64,000 nucleotides of DNA. It comes from Pseudooceanicola batsensis HTCC2597. GTDB lineage: Bacteria > Pseudomonadota > Alphaproteobacteria > Rhodobacterales > Rhodobacteraceae. Numbering within the stretch: position 1 is the first letter of the stretch; each line of letters begins with the position of its first letter. This document shows positions 33,701 to 41,852 of the stretch, in pieces. Where the stretch lies: positions 62,001 through 126,000 of the forward strand of contig NZ_AAMO01000007.1 in assembly GCF_000152725.1 (NCBI RefSeq). Reading direction: 5' to 3'. Under the pieces are notes generated by a model. It was not told the DNA's origin. It ran no database searches and was given only the letters and a program-made list of their open reading frames with translations. The translations under genes were made by a program, and so were the position numbers.

Positions 33701-34489
33701 GTGATTGAAGCCAAGCAAACGCTATCCGTCGAACGGATAGCCCGAACCGAATGGATCACCTTCCAGCGGACCGACCAGTTAAACGCCATGTCCACGCAGA
33801 TGCTGCGCGAGATGACAGATGTGCTGGAAGCGGCGATGGCAGACGACGCGGTGCGCGCGATCGTCCTGACCGGTTCGGGCCGGGCGTTCTGCGCCGGCGC
33901 CGACCTGAAAGAGGTTGCGGGCGCCAAACATGCGCCCGGCGAACCGGATCTTCTCGACCTCGTCGATCACACGTTTGGACTGATGCGACATGGCCCCAAA
34001 CCCATGATCGCCGCCGTGAACGGGCTGGCCATGGCGGGCGGTCTGGAAATGGTGATGGCCTGCGATCTGGTCTTTGCCGCCGAAAGCGCGCAGATGGGCG
34101 ACGCACACTCCAATTTCGGGGTCTTTCCCGGAGCAGGCGGTGCGGCGGTCCTGCCGCGCAGGATTGGCCTGAACCGCGCGAAATACCTGCTGTTCTCGGG
34201 CGAGAACGTTTCGGCGCGGGACATGATGGACTGGGGGCTGGTCAACAAGGTCGTCGCGGACGAAGACCTGCGCGACGCGGTGCAGACCTTTACCGACAGA
34301 CTGGCAGACAAAAGCCCGGCGGTTTTGCGCCGTATGAAGGCGGTTGCCAACCGATCAATGGACGTGGACGGAACCGCCGCCCTGTCCGAAGAGATGCTGA
34401 ACCTGCGCGCGCACATGCGGTCCTGGGACATGCACGAGGGCCTGTCGGCGTTCAACGAAAAGAGAAAACCGCAGTTTCGCGGATACTAG
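33701..34489 (+). CDS. Enoyl-CoA hydratase/isomerase family protein
   Basis: This 262-aa crotonase starts at a GTG preceded by CAGGAG. It has Glu116 in MAGGLEMVMACD, but the second catalytic position reads MGDAHSNFG (His136 in place of Glu), the same change seen in the crotonase at 12918. It begins a three-gene unit with a thiolase and an acyl-CoA dehydrogenase, which together could carry out one full beta-oxidation turn apart from the 3-hydroxyacyl-CoA dehydrogenase step. Confidence 0.85.
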   Translation: MIEAKQTLSVERIARTEWITFQRTDQLNAMSTQMLREMTDVLEAAMADDAVRAIVLTGSGRAFCAGADLKEVAGAKHAPGEPDLLDLVDHTFGLMRHGPKPMIAAVNGLAMAGGLEMVMACDLVFAAESAQMGDAHSNFGVFPGAGGAAVLPRRIGLNRAKYLLFSGENVSARDMMDWGLVNKVVADEDLRDAVQTFTDRLADKSPAVLRRMKAVANRSMDVDGTAALSEEMLNLRAHMRSWDMHEGLSAFNEKRKPQFRGY

Positions 34490-34505
34490 ATCAGGAGGAC
34501 AAACG

Positions 34506-35744
34506 ATGCAGGACATTTACGTCGTTGGCATCGGGATGACGCCGTTCGGAAAATTCCGGGACAAAACCATCAAGGCCATGACCGGCGAGGCCGTCGTCGC
34601 CGCCCTTTCAGACGCCGGAGTTACGGTTGATCGCATCGACGGCGCGTTCTTCTCGAACGCGGTGCAGGGTCACATGGAAGGCCAGCACATGATACGGGGC
34701 GAGATCGCACTACGCGAGATGGGCCTTCAGGGCATTCCGGTGGTGAATGTCGAAAACGCCTGTGCCAGCGCCTCGACCGGGTTCAAACTGGCGGTGGATT
34801 TTCTCAAGGCGGGCAATGGCGATTGCTGCCTCGCCGTAGGCGCCGAAAAGATGTATTCCGACGACCGCGCGTTAATGTTTTCGGCCTTCGACAGCGGCTG
34901 GGACGTCAGCAACGGCGACGAGGTCGCGCAACGGCTGGCCGATCTGGGTGCCGGAGTCGAGGAACCCGAAGGATTCAAATCGCCCAAGCCCTACAGCGTG
35001 TTCATGGATGTCTATGCAGGCTTCGCGCGGTTGCATATGAATACCTTTGGCACCACGCAGGAACAGTTCGCCGCCGTCGCCGCCAAGAACCATGCACATT
35101 CCGCGCATAACCCGCTGGCGCAGTACCGCGATGTAATGAGTGTCGATCAGGTTCTGGCCGCCCCGCCCATCACCTATCCGCTAACGCTGCCGATGTGCGC
35201 CCCGATTTCGGACGGTGCCGCGGCGGCGGTGCTTTGTACGGGCGAGGGCCTCAAACGGCTGGGGCTCGATCCCGCCCGCGCGATCAAGGTCAAGGCCGCG
35301 ATCCTGCGCTCGGGCACCGATCGTCCGCCGGAAGATTACAAGAACCACCTGACCCGGCTGGCCGCGCTTCAGGCCTATAACCAAGCCGGGCTCGGCCCCG
35401 AGGATATGTCGGTGGCCGAAGTGCATGACGCCACCGCCGTCGGTGAAGTAATCCAGATCGAGAACCTCGGGTTTGTCGAATTCGGTGAGGGCGGCCCGGC
35501 CAGTTTGCGCGGCGACACAAAGATCGGCGGACGCATTCCGGTGAACCCCTCGGGCGGATTGGAATCCAAGGGCCACCCGGTCGGGGCCACCGGTATCGGG
35601 CAGGTCTTTGAACTGGTCACGCAACTGCGCGGCGAAGCCGGCGCGCGTCAGGTCGAAGGGGCGCAGAACGCCATCGCCGAAAACGGTGGGGGCTTGCACG
35701 GGGTAGAAGAAGCTGCCGCCTGTGTCACCATTCTCGGCCGCTGA
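34506..35744 (+). CDS. Thiolase (SCP2-like 3-ketoacyl-CoA thiolase)
   Basis: This 412-aa thiolase should cleave a 3-ketoacyl-CoA with CoA. The nucleophile Cys86 is present in NACASAS, the His of EVHDA and the N-P-S-G-G-L-E-S-K-G-H-P-V-G-A-T-G block are intact, and a C-terminal Cys lies in EAAACVTIL. It is therefore expected to be a real thiolase, in contrast to the Cys-less homologue at 46992. It lies 16 bp after the crotonase and 16 bp before the dehydrogenase. Confidence 0.88.
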   Translation: MQDIYVVGIGMTPFGKFRDKTIKAMTGEAVVAALSDAGVTVDRIDGAFFSNAVQGHMEGQHMIRGEIALREMGLQGIPVVNVENACASASTGFKLAVDFLKAGNGDCCLAVGAEKMYSDDRALMFSAFDSGWDVSNGDEVAQRLADLGAGVEEPEGFKSPKPYSVFMDVYAGFARLHMNTFGTTQEQFAAVAAKNHAHSAHNPLAQYRDVMSVDQVLAAPPITYPLTLPMCAPISDGAAAAVLCTGEGLKRLGLDPARAIKVKAAILRSGTDRPPEDYKNHLTRLAALQAYNQAGLGPEDMSVAEVHDATAVGEVIQIENLGFVEFGEGGPASLRGDTKIGGRIPVNPSGGLESKGHPVGATGIGQVFELVTQLRGEAGARQVEGAQNAIAENGGGLHGVEEAAACVTILGR

Positions 35745-35760
35745 AACAGGGAATAGAATT

Positions 35761-36927
35761 ATGGAAAACGTGATCGCCGCCGCTCAGGCAATCTATACAG
35801 ACGAGCAACGCATGTTGCTGGAGAACTTCCGCAAGATGGCCGAGGCAGAGTTCGCTCCGCTGGCGGAGAAATACGAAGAGCTGGGCCACCCGCCCGACGC
35901 GGACACGTTGAAATCATTGTTCGCCAAGGTCGAGGAATTTGGGCTGATCAGCGGCCTGATCCCCGAGAAAGACGGCGGTGCCGGAATCGACCGCATGACC
36001 TATGGCATCCTTTACGAGGAACTGGCCCGGATATGGGCAGATCTGGCAATTGCGGTCCTGATCCAAGGCCACGCCGTGTTTGCGGTCAACCTTCTGGGAA
36101 ATCCGGCGCAGAAAGAGGCTTATCTGAAGCCGCTCCTGCGCAGCGAACGAATCTGTGCCACCTGTATTTCCGAACCAGAGGTCGGCTCGAACGTGCGCGA
36201 GGTCAAAACCCGCGCAGACCGCGAGGGCGACAAGATTTTCGTCACCGGCCAGAAGCTCTGGATTTCCAATGGGGCCCAGTCGGATTTCGCCATCGTTGTC
36301 TGCAATCTGGATGACGGTATTGCCATGGTCATCGTCGACCGTGACACCGGCGGATACGAAAGCCGCGAATTGCGCAAGCTGGGGCTTGTTGGTGCATCGA
36401 CCTGCGAATTGTTTTTCGACCGGGCCGAAACCACCGCCGAACATGTTCTCGGTAATGCAGGCGGGGGCCTGTTCCAGACTTTGAAGCTGTTTGAAAGCGC
36501 ACGCGTGTTTGTCGGCCTGACCAGCATTGGCATTGCCCAGGCAGCACTGGAATGTGCCGTCAAATATGCGCAGGAACGCGAACAGCACGGCAAGCCCATC
36601 GGCGGGCACCAGTTGATCCAGGGCTACCTGGCCGACATGGCTACGCAGCTGGATGCGGCGCGATTGTTGTGCCAGCGCGGGCTGCAACTTCTGGACCTGG
36701 GCGTGCGCTGCGACACCCAGACCTCGATGGCGAAATGGTATGCGACGGAAATGGCTGTCGAAATCGCCAGCAAGGCCGTGCAGATCCACGGCGGCAACGG
36801 CATCACAAAGGAGTTTCCCGTCGAACGGCACTTCCGCAATACCAAGGTAATGCCAATCCCGGACGGAACGACCGAGATCCAGAAGCTGGTCATTGGGCGC
36901 AACCTGACCGGCCTGAATGCGTTCTGA
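35761..36927 (+). CDS. Acyl-CoA dehydrogenase with Asp at the usual Glu position
   Basis: This 388-aa flavoenzyme has CISEPEVGSNVREV in the middle domain and QIHGGNGITKEFPVERHFRN near the end. The loop that normally reads E-G-T-x-E-I-Q is PDGTTEIQKL, so Asp368 replaces the catalytic Glu, as at Asp362 of the 11740 protein. The ATG at 35761 follows a purine-rich AACAGGGAATAG. It closes the three-gene unit with the crotonase and thiolase. Confidence 0.88.
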   Translation: MENVIAAAQAIYTDEQRMLLENFRKMAEAEFAPLAEKYEELGHPPDADTLKSLFAKVEEFGLISGLIPEKDGGAGIDRMTYGILYEELARIWADLAIAVLIQGHAVFAVNLLGNPAQKEAYLKPLLRSERICATCISEPEVGSNVREVKTRADREGDKIFVTGQKLWISNGAQSDFAIVVCNLDDGIAMVIVDRDTGGYESRELRKLGLVGASTCELFFDRAETTAEHVLGNAGGGLFQTLKLFESARVFVGLTSIGIAQAALECAVKYAQEREQHGKPIGGHQLIQGYLADMATQLDAARLLCQRGLQLLDLGVRCDTQTSMAKWYATEMAVEIASKAVQIHGGNGITKEFPVERHFRNTKVMPIPDGTTEIQKLVIGRNLTGLNAF

Positions 36928-36936
36928 AACACGCCC

Positions 36937-36985
36937 GGGCGGGAACGGCACAGACAGTGCAGCCACTTCATGATCGTTCCCGCCC
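36937..36985. terminator. Perfect 11-bp inverted repeat after the acyl-CoA dehydrogenase
   Basis: GGGCGGGAACG at 36937-36947 pairs exactly with CGTTCCCGCCC at 36975-36985 across a 27-nt loop. It sits between the end of the rightward unit and the leftward pseudogene, fitting a terminator, though no T-run follows and the loop is long. Confidence 0.45.
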
Positions 36986-37039
36986 AACGGCGTTACGCAG
37001 TTCGATCCAAGCTTTGCCTCGGGCCGGGGGGCAAGGCAG

Positions 37040-37541
37040 TCAGCCCCGCAGGGCCGAGATGCCCAAAGCCCCCTGCGCCAGAAGCAGCGCCTGAAGCTGG
37101 TTGGTGCCTTCAGCAATCGTGAGATGTCGCACATCGCGATAGTAGCGTTCGACCGGGAAATCACGGGTGTAGCCAGCCCCGCCGTGCACCTGCAAGGCGG
37201 TCTCGCAAACCCACAGTGCCGTGTCGGAATTTTGGCGCTTGGCCATGGGACAGGCCCGGCCGCGATCCAGCACCCCCACGATCCAGTGCGTCGGTGGCGC
37301 GGCAGGCCAGCAGCCGCGAGGTTTCCGCGCCAGTCATCATTTCAGCGATCATCTGCTGTACCAGCTGAAACCCTGCGATCTTACGTCCGAACTGTTCTCG
37401 CTCGCCCGCATAGCGCAGTGCCGCCTCATAGGCTGCAATTGACAGACCGAGACAGGTGAAGGAAACGAAACAGCGACCCACATTTAGGTAATGCTTGGCG
37501 ATGGCGAACGCCTCGCCCTCGGCGCCGATTAGTCCCTCTTT
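37040..37541 (-). pseudogene. Remnant of an acyl-CoA dehydrogenase, truncated and frameshifted
   Basis: The C-terminal third of an acyl-CoA dehydrogenase is readable leftward: GAEGEAFAIAKHYLNVGRCF, then EREQFGRKIAGFQLVQQMIA, then ALQVHGGAGYTRDFPVERYY and HLTIAEGTNQLQ with a normal Glu. The upstream two thirds are missing; a stop codon lies at 37542-37544. A 16-bp tandem duplication near 37263-37286 (CGATCCAG repeated 16 bp apart) shifts the frame; removing one copy restores ALDRGRACPMAKRQN. It is therefore a dead copy, probably of the family of the neighbouring enzymes. Confidence 0.88.
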
Positions 37542-37591
37542 TTAGTGAAGTCGGACCATATTTCACGACGCTTGCTGCAGGTCAGGGACCG

Positions 37592-38377
37592 TTAACTCAT
37601 CTTTCTCAGTTTTTGAACGATTTCTTCGCGCATGATCCCTACGATCTTTTTCTCGGACCGCAAGATAACATCAGTTGGAGCACCAACCCCGACAGCGAAA
37701 AGACGCGAACTCAGGTGGTTAGGAAACGGCATGGAAATCAACCCGCTCCCTTGAACGACCTGATCGGTCGAAAGATAATATCCCTTCGCACGGGTTTCTG
37801 CCAGCGAGGCAACGAAGGCCTTCACGTCCACTGCCGGTTGATCGGGCGCGCGATAAGCATTGATCTTGCGGAGCAGACTACTCACTTCGTCGTCGCTGAA
37901 GCGGCTCAGCAGAACACGCCCAACACCCGAGTTCCCCAGCGGACGACGCGTCCCGAGTGATATGTGGTGGATCGACGATTTTTTCGGACGGATAACTTGT
38001 AAATACTCGGCTTCGTCCCCGTTCTTAGTTGCCAAAACCACCACATGCTGTGTGCGTTCCGAAACTGCCCTTAGCAGCCGGTGGATCGTGCCTTCGCCGA
38101 ACAGATCTGGATTCATCCACGAACCCAAAAGCGGAACGCGCTCGGTGGGAAAGTAACTCTTCCTCCCGGCGTCGTGCGAGAGAAATCCAAGCTTGACCAA
38201 GCTTTTGAGCAGCGCCGAGGTGCTCGACTGTGGGTACCCCAGTTCCTTGGCTACTTCAACGACCGACAGCGGACGGCGAACTTCATCGAAGTACACCAAA
38301 GTTTGACAGGTGCGCGCCACCGATTTCACGATGTGATCGCCGCCTGTCTTTACCAAGGCCTGACGCGCGTTTTCCAT
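37592..38377 (-). CDS. IclR-family transcriptional regulator
   Basis: This 261-aa regulator has the N-terminal winged helix (about 15-75, LSVVEVAKELGYPQSSTSALLKSL) and the C-terminal effector domain with GNSGVGRVLL and KGYYLSTDQVVQGSGLISMPF. It is leftward and downstream of the leftward CoA-ligase operon with a 143-bp gap. IclR proteins in such positions usually sense a pathway acid or CoA ester. An imperfect palindrome at 38413-38427 lies upstream and could be its own operator. Confidence 0.88.
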   Translation of the reverse strand: MENARQALVKTGGDHIVKSVARTCQTLVYFDEVRRPLSVVEVAKELGYPQSSTSALLKSLVKLGFLSHDAGRKSYFPTERVPLLGSWMNPDLFGEGTIHRLLRAVSERTQHVVVLATKNGDEAEYLQVIRPKKSSIHHISLGTRRPLGNSGVGRVLLSRFSDDEVSSLLRKINAYRAPDQPAVDVKAFVASLAETRAKGYYLSTDQVVQGSGLISMPFPNHLSSRLFAVGVGAPTDVILRSEKKIVGIMREEIVQKLRKMS

Positions 38378-38412
38378 GTTCCCCTCCCCTGCGTGCGATT
38401 ATGTGCACAGCG

Positions 38413-38427
38413 TTCTGTAAAGCAGAA
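38413..38427. promoter_or_regulatory. Candidate operator TTCTG-N5-CAGAA upstream of the IclR gene
   Basis: TTCTGTAAAGCAGAA has 5-bp inverted arms and lies 36 bp before the IclR start codon. Size and position would suit autoregulation, but arms this short can occur by chance and no second copy was found. Confidence 0.3.
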
Positions 38428-38520
38428 TGATTGCGCATACAGATTCTGTCAACTGTTAGAAAATCGCAGGAGGCGCGCCACTCGCGGCTTGGATAGCAGG
38501 AGAGATTTCGGCCTCGGTAA

Positions 38521-40635
38521 TCAGTGGCCTCCTCGCTCGGTGGGTATGATTACACCGTCAGCGGCGACAGCGCCCTGCCCGCTGGCCCCGACGATCAATG
38601 GATTGACATCAATGGTATCAAGCGCTGCCCCGTGTTGCACTGCAAAGGCAGACAGCCGCGCAAGAGCGTCGGCGAGCGCGTCAATGTCGCGTTCAGGCGC
38701 GCCCCGGAATGCGTCCAGAAGTTTGCGGCTGCGGATTTCGTCAATCATGCGACTCGCTTCGGCCGGGCCGAACGGCGCAACACGGAACGACACGTCTTCG
38801 AGAGCCTCGACAAACACGCCGCCCAGACCGAACATGACCACCGGCCCGAAAGCCGGGTCCTGGGTCACGCCAAGAATGGCTTCCAGTCCGGGCTCTGCCT
38901 GTTCGGCGACGACAAGCCCGTCGATCCGCGCGTCAGGCATTTTCTCGGATGCCAGCTTCAGGATCCGTGCCCCGGCGGCGCGGACATCTTCGACCGAACG
39001 CAGGTCCAGCGCAACGCCCCCGATGTCGGATTTGTGCAGGATGTCGGGCGAGGCAATCTTCAGAACAACTGGGAATCCCATTTCTTGCGCTGCTTGGGCT
39101 GCCGCTTCGGGGGTGGTGGCCAGGGTTTCGTGCACGATCCCGATGCCAGCCTCGGCAAGCAGGGCCTTGGCTTCGATCTCGTTCACCATTCCGTCCGGCA
39201 ACGGCGACAGGTTGGACAGTTCGGGTATCGGATCATTTTCGCCTGCTCGTGCGAAGGATCGGGCGAAATAGCGCAACGCGGCCATCGCGCGGACGGCGCG
39301 GGTAGGTTCCTCGAACACGATGAACCCTGACTTTTCATATGCGGCACGACCCTCTGGCTCTGTTAGCGAACAGAATAGCATCGGCCGACCGGGATACTTC
39401 TCGCGAATCCGCTCCAGACCGCTTCGAATGGCTTCGTTCAGGTCGGCGACAAGACCGACCGTCGACATGAAGATAATCGCCCCGTCGATCTCGCCATCGC
39501 CAAACAACACATCCATGTTGGTTTCCAGGAGGTCAATCTGGTTGACAAGCTGCGCCGTCACATCGACCGGGTTTCGGACACCGGCAAAAGGCAGCACCTC
39601 CTTCAGCTTTTTCTGGGCATGATCGGGAAGCGCGGGCACGTCCAGTTCCAGCTTCTCGGCCTCGTCGGCCATAAGCACTCCGACGCCGCCCGAGACCGTA
39701 ACAAGGCCCAGCCGGTCGCCCTGCATCATCGAACCGGATTCCGCGCAAGCATAGGTCACATCGAACATTTCATCGACCGATTGCGCCCGGTAAACGCCGT
39801 ATTGCCGGAAAGCCGCGTCATAGACCGCATCGGCCCCGGCCAGCGAAGCCGTGTGCGACTGCGCGGCCTCCGCGCCGACCGCGCTGCGTCCGACCTTCAT
39901 CATGACCACCGGCTTTTCCCGGGCCCGCGCCATTTCAAGGGCCTCGACAAGTCTGTCGCGATCCGTCGCGCCTTCGAGATATCCCATGATCACGCGGGTA
40001 TCGTCATCTTGCGCGCAATAGGCCACCGCGTCGGCAAAATCGACATCGCAGGAATTGCCCGTCGTTGCCCAGATGTTGACCCCGAGGCCGCGCATTCGAA
40101 CGAGCGTCATGCAATAGGAGCCAAAGGCGCCGCTCTGGCTGACGATCGAAACGCCGCCCGGTTTTGGCAAGTGTTTCTCGACCCCCGGAGTGAACGTTGC
40201 ATAGAGGTTGTGGCGAACGTTGGCGATGCCAAGACAGTTCGGCCCCACGAGCCGCATGCCGCCCTCGCGCGCGATGTCGACCATGCGCGCCTGCAGCGCG
40301 GCCCCGTCGGCATCAACCTCCGAGAAGCCCGAGCTGAAGATCACCGCGCCCCGAACACCGCGGGCCGCGCATTGCTCGACTGCCTGAACGGCCAGCGGCG
40401 CGGGCAGCGCGATCACGGCCATGTCGGGCGTCGTCGGGGCCTCCGAGATCGACGGATAGGCCGCCAGGCCCTGCACCTGGGGCGATTTGGGGTTGATAGG
40501 CAGGATCGGGCCATCGAAGCCGTGCCTTATCAAAAAGTCCACCGGCCTCCCGCCGATGCGCTTGGGGTCGCCCGAGGCGCCAATCACAGCCACCGAGCGA
40601 GGGGCAAAAACTGCATCCATTCCGTGAATTCGCAT
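38521..40635 (-). CDS. NDP-forming acyl-CoA synthetase, one-chain type
   Basis: This 704-aa enzyme forms an acyl-CoA from acid, CoA and ATP through a phospho-histidine, giving ADP and phosphate. Domain order is CoA-binding (about 5-100, SVAVIGASGDPKRIGG), ligase (about 150-460, with the phosphoryl His in AQSHTASLAG), and ATP-grasp (about 480-700, VVLKIASPDILHKSDIGGVAL). It is the last gene of the leftward unit that begins with the CoA-transferase at 43067. A split version of the same enzyme is encoded divergently at 43225-45308. Confidence 0.9.
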   Translation of the reverse strand: MRIHGMDAVFAPRSVAVIGASGDPKRIGGRPVDFLIRHGFDGPILPINPKSPQVQGLAAYPSISEAPTTPDMAVIALPAPLAVQAVEQCAARGVRGAVIFSSGFSEVDADGAALQARMVDIAREGGMRLVGPNCLGIANVRHNLYATFTPGVEKHLPKPGGVSIVSQSGAFGSYCMTLVRMRGLGVNIWATTGNSCDVDFADAVAYCAQDDDTRVIMGYLEGATDRDRLVEALEMARAREKPVVMMKVGRSAVGAEAAQSHTASLAGADAVYDAAFRQYGVYRAQSVDEMFDVTYACAESGSMMQGDRLGLVTVSGGVGVLMADEAEKLELDVPALPDHAQKKLKEVLPFAGVRNPVDVTAQLVNQIDLLETNMDVLFGDGEIDGAIIFMSTVGLVADLNEAIRSGLERIREKYPGRPMLFCSLTEPEGRAAYEKSGFIVFEEPTRAVRAMAALRYFARSFARAGENDPIPELSNLSPLPDGMVNEIEAKALLAEAGIGIVHETLATTPEAAAQAAQEMGFPVVLKIASPDILHKSDIGGVALDLRSVEDVRAAGARILKLASEKMPDARIDGLVVAEQAEPGLEAILGVTQDPAFGPVVMFGLGGVFVEALEDVSFRVAPFGPAEASRMIDEIRSRKLLDAFRGAPERDIDALADALARLSAFAVQHGAALDTIDVNPLIVGASGQGAVAADGVIIPTERGGH

Positions 40636-40655
40636 GGGTCTTCCTTTGGTTCTTC

Positions 40656-41822
40656 CTAGTAAGATTTTGGCAGGCCGAGCGCGTGTTCCGCGATGAACGA
40701 AAGCACCAGTTGCGGGGTCACCGGCGCGATGCGGAACAGAATCGCTTCCCGAACCAGGCGCTCGACATGGTATTCCTTGGCATATCCAAATCCGCCAAAG
40801 GTCAGCTGCGCGGTCTGCGTCGCTTTCACCGCCGCTTCGCCGGCTAGGTATTTGCCTGCGTTGGCTTCGTTTCCGCAGGGCTTGCCGGCATCGTAAAGCG
40901 CGCCGGCGTTCATCGCCATGAGGTTAGCGGCTTCCAGCTCGGCCCAGCAGGCGGCCAGCGGGTGCTGCACACCCTGGTTCTGTCCGATCGGCCTGCCAAA
41001 GACGACACGCTCATTGGCGTAATCCGCCGCACGCCGAAGCGCGTTGCGCCCGATGCCCACCGCTTCGGCGGCGACCAGGACCCGTTCGGGGTTCAGCCCG
41101 TGCAGGATCTGGCGAAAGCCCTGGCCCTCTTCCCCGATCAAGTCCTCGGCCGGGATCGGAAGACCGTCGATGAACAGTTCGTTCGAGTCGACACATTTCC
41201 GGCCCATCTTTTCGATCTCGCGCACGCTAACGAATGTTCGGTCCAGATCGGTGTAAAAAAGGCTCAAGCCTTCTGTCGGTTTCTTGACGTCCTCAAGCGG
41301 GGTCGTGCGCGCCAGAAGCAGGATCTTGTCGGCGATCTGGGCGGTCGAAATCCAGACCTTTTGGCCGTGCACCACGTAGCGGTCGCCCTGACGAACGGCG
41401 CGTGTCTTCAGCTTGGTGGTGTCCAGGCCGGTCGTGGGTTCGGTCACGCCGAAACACGCACGTTCATCGCCTGCCACCAAGGGCGGAAGATGCTTCTTTT
41501 TCTGGTCTTCGGTGCCAAACTTCACCACCGGGTTCAGGCCGAAGATGTTCATGTGGATCGCCGAGGCGGCACTGTTGCCGCCGCCGGATTCCGCAATGGC
41601 CTGCATCATGATCGCGGCATCGACGATCCCAAGACCGGAGCCCCCGTATTCTTCGGGAATGGCAATCCCCAGCCAGCCATCGCGGGCCAGTTTCTGATGC
41701 AACTCCCGCGGGAACCCGCCTTCGCGATCGCGGGTCAGCCAAAACTCGTCGTCGAATTCCTCGCAGATCCGCAGGACGGCATCGCGGATTCCCTGCTGCT
41801 CTGAAGTCATCTGATAGGTCAT
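40656..41822 (-). CDS. Acyl-CoA dehydrogenase (CaiA-like subclass, ends LPKSY)
   Basis: This 388-aa flavoenzyme has GVTEPTTGLDTTKLKTRAV, KVWISTAQIADKILLLART and a C-terminal block LTFGGFGYAKEYHVERLVREA. It lacks the EGT loop and closes with APVTPQLVLSFIAEHALGLP-K-S-Y, as do the proteins at 13707 and 22595. It sits between the CoA-transferase (30 bp upstream) and the NDP-forming ligase (20 bp downstream) in a leftward operon, so it probably dehydrogenates the acyl-CoA these two enzymes make. Confidence 0.9.
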   Translation of the reverse strand: MTYQMTSEQQGIRDAVLRICEEFDDEFWLTRDREGGFPRELHQKLARDGWLGIAIPEEYGGSGLGIVDAAIMMQAIAESGGGNSAASAIHMNIFGLNPVVKFGTEDQKKKHLPPLVAGDERACFGVTEPTTGLDTTKLKTRAVRQGDRYVVHGQKVWISTAQIADKILLLARTTPLEDVKKPTEGLSLFYTDLDRTFVSVREIEKMGRKCVDSNELFIDGLPIPAEDLIGEEGQGFRQILHGLNPERVLVAAEAVGIGRNALRRAADYANERVVFGRPIGQNQGVQHPLAACWAELEAANLMAMNAGALYDAGKPCGNEANAGKYLAGEAAVKATQTAQLTFGGFGYAKEYHVERLVREAILFRIAPVTPQLVLSFIAEHALGLPKSY

Positions 41823-41852
41823 GATTTCCTCCTTGGATCTTGCGGACGTGGA

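Noticed and set aside
38446..38459. CTGTCAACTGTTAG, 10 of 12 matches to the CTAACA-N2-TGTTAG operator
   Set aside because: The geometry relative to a -10 box does not match the other sites, and on the rightward strand no gene starts downstream. It lies upstream of the leftward IclR gene and could be weakly real, but I do not count it.
38455..38525. Short leftward frame ending in ITEAEISPAIQAASGAPPAIF-like residues after the NDP-ligase stop
   Set aside because: It is only about 25 codons, has no start and no recognisable family. It may be a relic but cannot be supported.
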